DNA from: Nelumbo lutea
Lineage: Eukaryota > Streptophyta > Magnoliopsida > Proteales > Nelumbonaceae
Direction of reading: 5' to 3'
DNA: 64,000 nt
Assembly (NCBI GenBank): GCA_022828595.1
Contig: JAKGHH010000007.1
Coordinates: 39,556,356 to 39,620,355 of the forward strand
The notes beneath the pieces were generated by a model. The model was not told where the DNA came from. It was given only the letters and a program-made list of their open reading frames with translations, and made no database searches. The translations under genes and the position numbers were made by a program. The first letter of the stretch is position 1. Each line of letters starts with the position of its first letter. This document shows positions 54,126 through 64,000 of the stretch, one piece after another.

Positions 54126-55350
54126 GCAAATAGTCAATTAGAGAAACCAGTCGTAGCGCACCCACCAAAGCAATCAGCAGCAACGATCACGCAATGAACA
54201 ACACTGCAATGACCAGCATGATCAGCAGCACCATCGTCAGGATGAGAGAGAAGTCAATAACCGCCGATAGCTTGGAGTGAGGATGAGGGTCCAGCCTGAG
54301 ACCCATCCTATCACCCCCCGCCAGCAAGATCCAGCCCACATCCATAAGAATGTCAGAAACAGAGACCAACTCCTTGCTTGTGACAATGCCTAAGACTCCA
54401 GCTCATACCGAGGTGAACAGAACCAACAACAAAGCAGCAAAGAAACTACATTGTCGACGCGCACACCGCACCTTGGGTAAGAGCAGCGTTGCTCCAACAG
54501 CAGTAGGACAGAAAAGGAGGGAAGAAGTGAGCTCGGTAGTAGAACAACCGGCTCCTATTCCCCTGATCTGGCCTTCCCCACTAGCACAAGAAATCCTATT
54601 GGCCCCAAGGCCAAAAAGCTTTAAGATGCCAACCCTGGAGACCTACATTGGGAGCATTGATCCAAATGATCATGTAGATAGCTTCCAGTCCCTGATGTTG
54701 CTCGCGGGAGCTCATGAAGCTAGTTTGTGCATGGCCTTCTCAATGACTCTCAAAGAAGATGCGAGATTATGGTATCGAACTCTACCTCCAGGTTCAATCA
54801 GAAGATTGAAGCAGTTTGTCGACCTCTTCATGACAAACTTTGCTACCAGCAAGAAGTGTTCAAAGTTAGTGACAAGCTTTCTGAACGTGGTTCAGAAAGA
54901 AAATGAGATGCTGAGAGACTAGATCAGACGGTTCAACTCGAAAAGACTATAGATACCCAACCTCGACCCAGCCGTGCAGCTCATTGCAGCCAAGAGAGGA
55001 GTACGCCATTCTGATCTTCGTTGGCACCTAGATTGGAACCCGCTAAGCATCATGGGGGCATTCCTCGAGGAGGCCGACAAATCCATTAAGGCAGAAGAGA
55101 CTCTGGGGTCCTGGTTAGAGCTGCACTAGGCCAGGAAAAGGAAGAGAGAAGAGGAAGAACCGAGTAGTAGCAAGCAACCATGGCAAAAGAGCAAGTCATC
55201 GAAGAAAAGCGGGTAAACGCACAACAGGTGAAGCAAGTCGCAAAGAAAGAGCTGATCACCACCTCGGGGTTCTAGGTCAGGTCAGCGATCTAGAACCCCT
55301 CTGCTTTAGAGATCCAGTTACACCACCCTAAATGCCAAACGAGCAAAATC
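54126..55350 (+). pseudogene. Ty3/gypsy gag (Tat-like)
   Basis: The open frame 54350-54922 starts MSETETNSLLVTMPKTPAHT. After a basic, variable N-terminus it carries the retrotransposon gag domain: PTLETYIGSIDPNDHVDSFQ, LCMAFSMTLKEDARLWYRTL and LKQFVDLFMTNFATSK. A stop at 54922 is followed in frame by IRRFNS and later the lysine- and glutamate-rich ARKRKREEEEPSSSKQPW (near 55130). Length and wording fit the Tat lineage. Upstream, 54126-54349, is probably leader. The element has no 5' LTR next to it. Confidence 0.8.
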
Positions 55351-56305
55351 TTAATGTCCATTAAAGATATTGGTTACGTTAAGTGGCCACCCAGAATGAG
55401 AAGAGACCCAGCAAACAGGAACCCAAACCGGTACTACCACTTTCACCGAGACATCAGGCATGATACTGAAAAGCTGCCACAGCTTGAAGGACGAGATCGA
55501 GAAGTTGATCCATCAAGGTTATCTAAGGAAGTTCATCAAGTACGAGAATAGAGAAATGGATCACCGACCTACCAAACAACAGAGAGACGCGCCAGAGTCA
55601 AGCAGTAGGAACAACCGCAATCAGCCACCTCAAGATCCTCCGGTAGAAGAGAGACCGATCTGTGTGGTGATCAATATGATCACTGATGAGTCGATTGTAG
55701 CGGTTGTAGCACAGCAATGGGAAAGGCATCAGTTCGGGAGATCGAGCACGAATATGAGAACCCGCCAAAGTGCCCTCGGGAAGAGGAGGTGATCTACTTC
55801 ATCGACGATGATGCTTCACAGGATTCAGTATCCACACAATGATGCCTTTGTCATCAAAATGTTAATCAGTGACTTCAAGGTGAAGCGGATCCTGGTAGAC
55901 TCAGGTAGCTCTGCAGACATTATATTCCTAGAGGCATTTGACATGTTGAAGTTGTAACAAAAAGACCTTCGACCGACAGACACACCCTTGGTCGGGTTCA
56001 ATGGAGACATGGTGAGGCCCCTTAGTAGAATCACGGTACCGGTAGCAATAGGAGCGAGGCTCAATACAATCCAATTCGAGCACACATTCCTTGTGGTCAC
56101 CACCCCATCCCCTTACAACGTGATTCTAGGCCAGCCCATCCTACATGCACTTTGTGCAATGGTGTTGACCTACTACTTGCAATGAAATTCCCGACCAGTT
56201 ACGGAGTGTGGGTAGTACGGGGCGATCGACTAGAGTCACGAAAGTGCTATGACATGGCATTGAAGGGCAAGGTGAAGTTAGCGTACGATGTCGAGTTGGA
56301 GCCTC
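55351..56305 (+). pseudogene. Ty3/gypsy gag end and protease
   Basis: Two overlapping frames give NRYYHFHRDIRHDTEK followed by LKDEIEKLIHQGYLRKFIKY, a His-rich gag C-terminal segment of Tat-like elements in which the usual zinc knuckle has no clear Cys. Then ERPICVVINMITDES and the protease: VKRILVDSGSSADIIFLEAF (near 55885-55940, D-S-G intact), a TAA near 55958, then PLVGFNGDMVRPLSRITVPV and YNVILGQPILHAL (near 56120). RT is missing; copia D starts at 56306. Confidence 0.8.
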
Positions 56306-57826
56306 CCCGTCAAGTTGGGGCATAGATATCGATCATCCCCAACTTGTCACAAAAATTATACTACTGCATGAAGTGTAATACTTTAGTAAGAATGTATGCA
56401 AGTTGTTCCTTAGAGATAATGTAGGGAGTGCAGAATTTTTCTTTTTCCAATTTTTCCCTGATGAAGTGTTTGTCAACCTCTATATGTTTAGTTTTATCAT
56501 AGAAAACAAGATTGCCTGCAATGTTGGTGGCTGTCTTATTGTCATAGTAGAGTGACATATGGTCACTGAAAGGAAATCCCAATTCACCCAAGAGGTTCTT
56601 TATTCATAGAAGCTCTACCACACCATGAGACATGGCCCTGTATTTAGCTTCTGCACTCCATTTGGCCACCACACTTTGCTTTTTACTCCTCCAAGTAACA
56701 AGATTTCCCCAAACAAAAGCACAATAGCCACTAGTGGATTTTCTATCATCAACAAAACCAGCCCAATTTGCATCAGTGTAAACATCAACTTTCATATGTC
56801 CATTTTTTCAAATAGGGGTCCAGTCCCAGGGAATTTTTTTAAATATCTAAGAACTCTATATGTTGTCTCTAAGTGTGTGGTCCTTGGGGCATGCATAAAC
56901 TGACTAAGGACTCCCACTGCAAATGCAATGCCAGGTCTTGTCATAGATAGGTAGAGAAGTCTGCCCACCAATCTTTGATATTGCTTTGTGTCTATTGTTA
57001 ACATCTATAGGAGTGTCAGCAGGTTTTGCTCAGCTTCCCTATATCTTTCAAGAAATCAAGAATATATTTCCTTTGGGAGATGAAGATACCCTGATTTGAG
57101 CAGGCAACTTCAATTCCAAGGAAATAACGTAAAGGGCCCAATTCCTTCACTTCAACTGAGTAGCCAAGAACCTCTTCAATCTCTGTATCTCTGAGTTCCA
57201 ATCACCGGTGATAATAATGTCGTTGACATACACAATGAAAGCTGCCATTCTTCCTTGTTCCCTCTTCACAAAGAGTGTGTGATCAGACTGACACTTCTTA
57301 AAGTCCATCTGTTGAACTACCTTGTGGAACCTACTAAATTAGGCCCTTGGAGACTGTTTTAAGCCATATAGAGATTTCTTTAGTTTGTAGACTTTCTGCT
57401 CATTTCCCTTAGCACAAAAACCTGGAGGTTGGGTCATAGACACTTCTTCTAAGTCACCATTCAAAAAGGCATTTTTAATGTCCAGTTGATGAAGCTCCCA
57501 ATCTAGATTTGCTGCTAAAGAAAGAAGGACTCTAATAGAATTCATTTTTGTTACAGGTGCAAAGGTTTCTGCATAATCAACTCCATATACCTGTGAAAAA
57601 CCTTTTGCAACTAGCTGGGCCTTGTACCTTTCCACTGTGCCATCTGCCTTATGTTTCATAGAGAATACCCATTTGCACCCGATAGGTTCCTTTCCCTCAG
57701 GAAGATCTACCAACTCCTACGTGCCACTTTTGTGAAGGGCATTGGTCTCCTCCTTCAATGCATCTATCCACTCAGGAATAAGTAAAGCTTCTACAACACT
57801 TTTAGGAAGGGAAACACTGTCAATAG
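56306..57826 (-). pseudogene. Copia D: RT and RNase H without LTRs
   Basis: The minus strand holds, from 57826 down: PEGKEPIGCKWVFSMKHKAD (near 57690), KGFSQVYGVDYAETFAPVTK, LDIKNAFLNGDLEE, KKSLYGLKQSPRA (57339-57713 open), a break, then AAFIVYVNDIIITGDW. The catalytic YVDD has become YVND at 57219-57230. It continues ELGPLRYFLGIEVACSNQGI, RPGIAFAVGVLSQFMHAPRT, DANWAGFVDDRKSTSGYCAF and the RNase H end YYDNKTATNIAGNLVFYDK and TKHIEVDKHFIREK. It ends at a purine tract (CCCCAACTTGACGGGGAGG on the minus strand), but the LTR after it is missing; gypsy protease follows. Confidence 0.85.
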
Positions 57827-59758
57827 TGTTAAGCAGTGTATGCCTTTAGCTCCAATCAGAATGATGTACATTATGACATTTAATGTAAATGAATAAAATA
57901 CATATTTGATTCATGTTATTATGGTGTGTTTCTGTGTAATACCCTTAAACTGGACACATATGAGACTCGTTTTAGTTTAGAATCTTCACAACCGTTGGAT
58001 AGATCTGGGGAGATTTATCCTACCAAAGCTGACACTGATGTGCTACCAAGTTGATTGGATGTCTTGTCTCAGCTGCTAGTGTGAGACCTGAGGTACATGC
58101 AGTGTGGGTTTTCTTGAAATCCTGAACCAGACCAATATTCCAGTATTGTCCTAGATCTTGGAGATAGATGGGCAAAATTGGAATATTACACCTAACCCCT
58201 AGAATTGATTATAATACTACACTACGTATCAGATTGAGCTATCTTTGATATGCCAATCAGTGATATCCTTAGAGGGGGTCAAAACCTGGGTATGTTGAGA
58301 CAGTCCGAGAATTCATCTGAGTGGGTGATCATAGTGACAAGATCAACCCCTTTGTTGGACAAAGTGAATGATTGGGGATGCACTTTCTATGATTGAAACC
58401 AAACCTGTCGGCAGTTGATTTCAACCGTTGAAATTTGTTTTGCAAATATATATATATATATATTTATATATTATGATTTCAAATTGTTTGCAAAAGGTTT
58501 TAATTTCCTGGATCCATGTGAGTAGAGAGTGCAGCACTGTACCTTGCAGCCAAGGGAGAAGTCATCTCTTGTCGGGTAGTGTTTGATCATTAAGGGCTGA
58601 GAGGCTAAGTGTAAAACCACTGAGGGTTATACCTAATAGGCTAATCTTGCATCTGCCCACAATCCTTGGGCCTTCGTAAGACGGATGGACCCAATGACCA
58701 TTTAGTGTAAATGTTGGGCCCATTAAGAGCCCATAGTGATGGACTCAGGGGTTCACTATATTTAGCAGTGAATTCGGCTAGGCCTTGTAACAAAGGCTGG
58801 GCTGAACCCATGTGGTTGATGTGTAGATCAATGTTTGGGTCCTACGCCATACAAGGATAACCAACTGGGCAGCAGATTAAGAGGATTAGTGAGCACATAG
58901 ACTTAATGGGCCTAAGGCCCATTCAAACTAGCTTAATAAAATTAATTAAATTAAGGGGTGGTTCTGGGATTTGGATCAACTGATAGGATAAGGGATTATC
59001 CCTATCCACTCAAAGAGTCAAAATCTAAATAAAGATTTGGATCAAGAAACTCCTAATTAGATTAGGAATGTTGATCTTTATCTTTAGATAAGATAAAGGA
59101 TTACCCTTATCTCTTAAAGAGAGTCCAGAACCAAATAAAACATTTGGATTAGGAAACTCCAAATAGGATTAGGAGAACATCTCTTTAAAGCTATAAATAG
59201 GAGAGTAGGGAAAACCCTCAGGAGACAACAGATAAACAAATAGTCTGCTGAATTGAGAGAGAAGACAACATACAATTCGACTGTTTCTGTCTTCCACTCT
59301 TGTTCCTACTCTTGCCGCCCTACCCAGTTTGATCTTCACCCGTGGGAGTGATCAAGAACGGTTCTTGATATTGCCTTTTGCCAGAAGAGACAATCTAAAG
59401 TCGTACTCACTGGCCCTCCACCATATTCTTGTTGAAGAATTCAGTTCTTGTTGAAGAATCGTCCTACTGATTCTACTTCACCACACACCATGTCATCTTT
59501 GATGGAAGTAGTCTTTGGTTTTCTCCTTGGGTGTGAACACCTTCATTGAGGGTTTACTATCACTCTATATCAGGTATATCCCTCTCCTCCCTTTTTGTTT
59601 CAGATCTAGTCCAGATTGTTTCAAGATTGATCCTTGAAAATGCAATTTTCTAAAACAGGGAACGTGATTCCCAAATGGGAGAGAGAGAAATTTTAGAAAA
59701 TTTGCCCAACCTTCCTGCAGGGTTCGGGCATTCATATGATGGATCTCTCATCCCTTTA
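57827..59758 (+). repeat. 5' LTR of A6 (1932 bp)
   Basis: It runs from TGTTAAGCAGTGTATGCC to CTCTCATCCCTTTA (TTCA mutated to TTTA). TATA box at 59192-59200. The U3 repeat unit occurs twice before it. Confidence 0.9.
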
Positions 59759-59759
59759 G

Positions 59760-59772
59760 TGGTATCAGAGCC
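59760..59772 (+). promoter_or_regulatory. Primer binding site of A6
   Basis: TGGTATCAGAGCC, 1 bp after the LTR end, unchanged. Confidence 0.85.
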
Positions 59773-61157
59773 AAGTTCAAATCTTGAACCAAATTAAACC
59801 AGATCTGGATCTGCACAAATGGGCAGAAGGTGTTCTACCCAATTTGCACAGTTAACAATTTTTGGGGAAATCGGTTCCTAGTTTTGGGTGATTTATCTGA
59901 AATTAAATGTTTATTACTCTTATTAATATTTATCACTGTTCTATGTATTTTTCTTGATTTTTGGGTTGTTCGTACGGTGGAAACGAATTCTTTAATGGCG
60001 CAAGAAATCTGCGCACCTGCTGTTCTTTTCGTTCTTGGTCTATAATTAATTATTTTTTATTTTTAGACGGAATGTATATAAATTCAATTTTGATGTAATA
60101 TTAATAAAAAATAGGTTTTCTATTTTATTTCATTCGAAGATGAAGCAGAAAGCACAGAGGAGAGATTTTCGTAGATATGGGTTCAGCATCTGCGATTTGC
60201 AGTTTTGAAAACTGCATACTGCGATGTAATTTTGTTTTGCAGAGTAGCAGTCCTACGAACACCCTCCTAATGATTCTTGATTGTCTTGTATCAGTTATTT
60301 AATTTTAGATAATCATTCTTGAATTGAATTTTGAATTAAAAATCAAACCCTAAACCCATTCGAACCAGATTGGACCAAACTGGTTGGGCCGAATCTGTGG
60401 TTCGATGGGGATTGTTCTTCGCCCTAAAATTTCATTTATGGGTCCAGGAGTTGATGATTAATTGCAAGATGCAATTCAGCCCACATTTGTAAAACCCAAT
60501 GTTAATCTGTTAAAACTGCTTAAATTCAGCATAAAAGCTATATGGGTCGAACTACCTAGATAATTTTAATTAGTAATATTATGAAAATTTATGGACTTTA
60601 ATTATGGGTTTTATAGTTATTTAATTGATTGGATCAATTATGGATTTCATGCATGTGATGTATGGATGTGTGATGTGCAACGTCCATGGAACATAAGTAT
60701 TTAGCCCATGTTGATTCGATAAGTGACTCTTACGTACACCATGGCTGAATTAACATCATTGCCATGGTGTCCTTAAGATCATTGGATGATCTCCCTTTGT
60801 GGTGAGCCCCACACTAGCTTCCCCCCAAGAGGAACCATGCGGAACCCTAGCCATTTAGGGCCCATCTAAATCTAGCTTTATGAAAGCCAGTGAGAGCCAC
60901 TTTGTTTGACTTAAATTAAATTAGGGTGTAATATTTCATTCCCTCCACTAAAATATGAGTGCATTTGATAGGGAGATTCATGTGGTGAACTCTCTAGAGA
61001 CCTTCCATCATTAACATGAAGATGGGTCCTTCAGTAATGAGGAAATGCACCATAAAATTGGGTTATCCATTTGCTGTTGGATTATTTCATAAGATGACAG
61101 GGGCATCATAAACTGATGTGGGAGGGGCTACCTTGGCGTTCACGAATATGACGGGTG
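59773..61157 (+). other. A6 leader, first part
   Basis: Non-coding. It includes the conserved inverted repeat GCAGTTTTGAAAACTGC (60199-60215). It ends with GGGTG (61153-61157), duplicated at 63079-63083. Confidence 0.8.
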
Positions 61158-63078
61158 TGAAGGGATGAGAGATCCATCCTATGAACGCCCAAAGATTGTG
61201 GAATAAGGGGCGAATTTCAAAAAATTTATCTCTCCCTTCAACTGGGAATCGTATTCCCTATTTAGAAAATCATATTTTCAAGGATCAATCTTGAACCATA
61301 AACTGAACCAGATCTGAACCAAAAGGAGTGGGAGAGGATTATACCTGATATGGAGAAATATTATCTCCCAATGGAGGTGTTCACGCCCAAGGAAGGATCC
61401 AAAATCTGCTCCCACTGAAGATGGCGCAGTGAAGGATGGAGCAGAATCAACAACGTTCTTCAAAAGAACTTGACCCTACGCAAGAATCAACTGGACGGTT
61501 TGTGAGTACAGCTCCAACCAATCTTTTCCCAAAAGATTGAGATCAAGATCAAATCTTGATTGCTCCCAAGAACTGGAGATCGAACTGAAGGAATGGCAAT
61601 GGCAGGAAGGTGGCGGCAGGAGAGAATTCGCAGTATGCAGGAAATCTCTCAATCTCTCTATCTTTAAGAGAAGAATGCTGTTTTTTTTTTCTTAAAGGCT
61701 GCTGCCCCCTTCCCCTTTTATAATCTCAAAGGGATCAGCTCCTAATCAGATTAGGAGTTGCTAATCCAAATCATATTTGGGTTAGAAGTCCCTTAAGTGA
61801 TAAGGGATAATCCTTATCTTATCTGCAGATCAGATCAGCTATCTCCTAATATAATTAGGAGGTTTCCAGATCTAAATCTCATTTAGATCTTGGACTCTCT
61901 GAGTGGATAGGGTCTAAGCCCAATCCTTTTAGCTGACCCACTTCAGAATTCGCCCCCTTTAAATGACTGATCAATCAGCCCAGTTCGAAATGGGCTTAAG
62001 GCCCATTTAAGGTTATGTACTCAAAAAACCTTCCAAACTGCTGCCCAGTTGGGCTTCCTTGTATGGCGTGGGACCCAAGCATTGATCTACACATCAGCCA
62101 CATGGGTTCAGCCCAGCCTTTGCTACAAGGCCTGGCCGAATGCACTGCTGAAGACAGTGTACCCCCTGAAACCCATCAAATGGGCTCTATGGGCCCAACA
62201 CTTACACTAAGTGGTCCCTGGGACTATGGGCAGATGCAAGATTAGCCCATCAGGTGTTATCCTCAATGATCTTACACTTAACCTCTCAGCCCATAATGAT
62301 CATACACTGCCCGACAAGAGAGGACCTCTCCCACGGCTGCAAGGAACAGTGTTGCACTCTCCACTCATATGGATCTCGGGAATTAAAATCTTTTGCAAAC
62401 CTTTTAGAGACCATAATATATATACTTTTATATCTCATATAAAATATATTTTGCAAAAAAAACAAATGTCAATGATTGAAATCGGCTGCCGGCAGTCTTG
62501 GTTTCCATCAGTGAGAGTGCATCCCCGATCATTACCTTTGTTCGACAAAGGGGCTGATCCTATCACTATGATCACCCACTCAGATGAATTCTCAGACTGT
62601 CCCAACATACCCAGGTTTTGACCCCCGCTAAGGATCTCACTGATTGGTACATCAAAGATAGCCCAACCCGACACCTAGTCCAGTATCATAATCAAGTCTA
62701 GGGGTCGGGTGTAACTTTCTAGTTTTGCCCATCAACCTCCAAGGTCCAGGGCAATACTGGAAATTTGGTCCGGTTCAAAGATTCAATTAATCCTACGTTG
62801 TATGTGCCTAGGGTCTCACCCCAGTAGCTGAGACAAGCCACCCCAACCGACTTAGTGGCACCACAGTGTCAGCCTTGTCAGGATAGGTCTCCCCAGACCG
62901 ACCCACTGGTTGTGAACATTCTAAACTAACACGAGTCTCATGAAGTGTTCAGTTTAAGGATATTACACAGAAACATACCAAGGGAACATGAATCAAATAT
63001 GCATTTTTATTCATTTACAATAAACTCATAAATTACATCATTTTGATTGAAGCTAAGGGCATACAAAATTGTCTAATA
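61158..63078 (-). repeat. Solo LTR A7 (1921 bp) with GGGTG duplication
   Basis: A full family A LTR on the minus strand, running from TATTAGACAATTTTGTATGC (at 63078; TGTT mutated to TATT) to CTCTCATCCCTTCA (at 61158). It is flanked by perfect GGGTG repeats. No internal sequence remains, so it arose by recombination between the two LTRs of a full element. It carries an 80-codon open frame (62435-62674, minus) shared with other LTRs. By eye it is closest to the A4 3' LTR. Confidence 0.92.
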
Positions 63079-63083
63079 GGGTG

Positions 63084-63405
63084 AGCACTCACTAGACAAA
63101 AATGATTAACCAAAAATGCCAAAGAACATTGTATGAAAAAGGCCAAACGGAAAGCTCATAAGATTAGTGGATATGATCATTCACAGAAGGTGGTGGGGCT
63201 ATGCAGATAAAACAGTTGGCTCCATACACCTAATGTGATTTCACACATTTGTAGAGACATAATCCGTAGTCTCCATCACTGAGATAGGAGGGAAGTCTTA
63301 GAGATGAATAAATGGAAATGGAACATAGATTAAAATCCATATCTATGTAAATAACATGAACCAAATAAGGTTGTGGAATAATATTTGCTTTTCCCTTTAG
63401 CAGAA
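63084..63405 (+). other. A6 leader, last part
   Basis: It continues the leader after A7 and ends TTTGCTTTTCCCTTTAGCAG, then the gag start. No coding capacity. Confidence 0.8.
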
Positions 63406-64000
63406 ATGGCAAACGGACAATTTGCTAAACTGTTGGACGATAACATGCTTAAGGGCCTAAATTACGCTGACTGGTATCGTAACCTTATGCTAGTCCTAAC
63501 GTCTGAGAAATTGGACAAGGTAGCTAAGAGCCCTACTTCGAAACGTTCGGGTGATAAGGCTTCTGAGGCCCGCAGGAGGGACTATCAAGAATAGGAGGAG
63601 AAAAAAATTCTCTTGCCTGGTGCTATATCATAGCCTCCTTAGATAATCAGATACAGTGACAATTCGATCAAATCAAATTATCCTAGGATATCTTGGATAG
63701 TCTAAGGACAATGTATGACGAGCATAATCATTCTACTCGTTAGAAGGTCCTAAAATATTTTCATGACCGCACAAATGTCCAAGAACCAGCTAGTTCATGA
63801 CCATTGTCTCAAGATGATGGGATACATCAATGAACTGGAGGCTCTAGGATCTTGGCTAGATCATGTCACTAAGGTTGATGTCATCCTGAACTCTTTGCCT
63901 TCTTCTTTCAATCAGTTCATTCATGAACTATAACATGAACAAGCTAAATGTTGCAGAGGGCCGAAGAACTAATAAAAAAGGATGAGCCCATTGTATGCTT
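63406..64000 (+). pseudogene. A6 gag, partial
   Basis: The start codon at 63406 opens MANGQFAKLLDDNMLKGLNY and ADWYRNLMLVLTSEKLDKVA, the family gag N-terminus, open for 62 codons until a stop at 63592. Gag sequence continues in shifted frames: LRTMYDEHNHSTR-like near 63705, MMGYINELEALGSWLDHVTK near 63812 and MNKLN near 63935, up to the window end. It is the best preserved gag N-terminus in the window, but it is broken. Confidence 0.85.

Larger units (their letters stand above)
57827..64000 (+). mobile_element. Copia A6, continues past the window
   Basis: 5' LTR (57827-59758), primer site, leader (59759-63405, interrupted by solo LTR A7 at 61158-63078) and the start of gag. The left edge lies in copia D. 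The 3' half is outside the window, so the target duplication (AATAG on the left) cannot be tested. Confidence 0.85.

Noticed and set aside
1..64000. CRISPR arrays, bacterial operons, tRNA or rRNA genes.
   Set aside because: No regular spacer-repeat array, no tRNA-like cloverleaf that convinced me, and all coding remnants are eukaryotic elements or plastid pieces.

Overview
This window is nuclear DNA of a flowering plant and consists almost wholly of transposable elements. The evidence is Ty1/copia and Ty3/gypsy LTR retrotransposons with plant-type domains, a plant LINE with an RNase H domain, hAT-type MITEs, and an inserted chimeric piece of plastid DNA (ycf2 plus psaA/psaB). I found no intact host gene; the only host-like coding piece is a 95-bp exon-like stretch at 1939-2033. 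No sequence allows a species call. A 100-bp run of Ns at 23383-23482 is an assembly gap.

Layout. 1-1087: LTR and leader of a minus-strand copia element (G). 1264-1610: tandem repeat. 2505-3540: copia RT/RNase H relic (F, plus). 4077-4631: a MITE split by a hAT MITE with a perfect 8-bp target duplication. 6784-12046: minus-strand copia C with a DNA-transposon-like insertion in its RNase H. 12047-14746: 5'-truncated minus-strand LINE. 14747-19458: copia A1, with plastid DNA inside its 3' LTR. 19459-23382: minus-strand copia B. 23483-42475: A2 (minus), interrupted by the complete element A3, then A4 (plus). 42476-43597: gypsy RNase H/integrase. 43598-50916: rearranged block of A-family copia sequence (A5). 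50917-52700: gypsy 3' region with an antisense ORF and a probable LTR. 52953-53873: hAT-like element holding a foldback hairpin. 54126-56305: gypsy gag-protease. 56306-57826: minus-strand copia D. 57827-64000: A6, with solo LTR A7 in its leader.

The dominant component is one copia family, called A here. It has LTRs of about 1.92-1.94 kb (TGTTAGAC...CCTTCA), a Met-tRNA type primer site (TGGTATCAGAGCC), a non-coding leader of 1.7-1.8 kb, then gag, protease, integrase, RT and RNase H, and the purine tract AAGTGGGAGC. All copies seen are defective. Target duplications give part of the order of events: A3 (TTAAC) jumped into A2, A7 (GGGTG) jumped into the leader of A6, and the A5 block appears to lie in a gypsy element (CCAAT/CTAAT).

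No new defence or metabolic system is visible. The most interesting signals are the two-locus plastid insert inside an LTR, the insertion-biased divergence between the two LTRs of A3 (possibly an assembly artefact), a leader hairpin conserved in the A family, an antisense transcription unit in the gypsy element, and templated duplications at deletion junctions.
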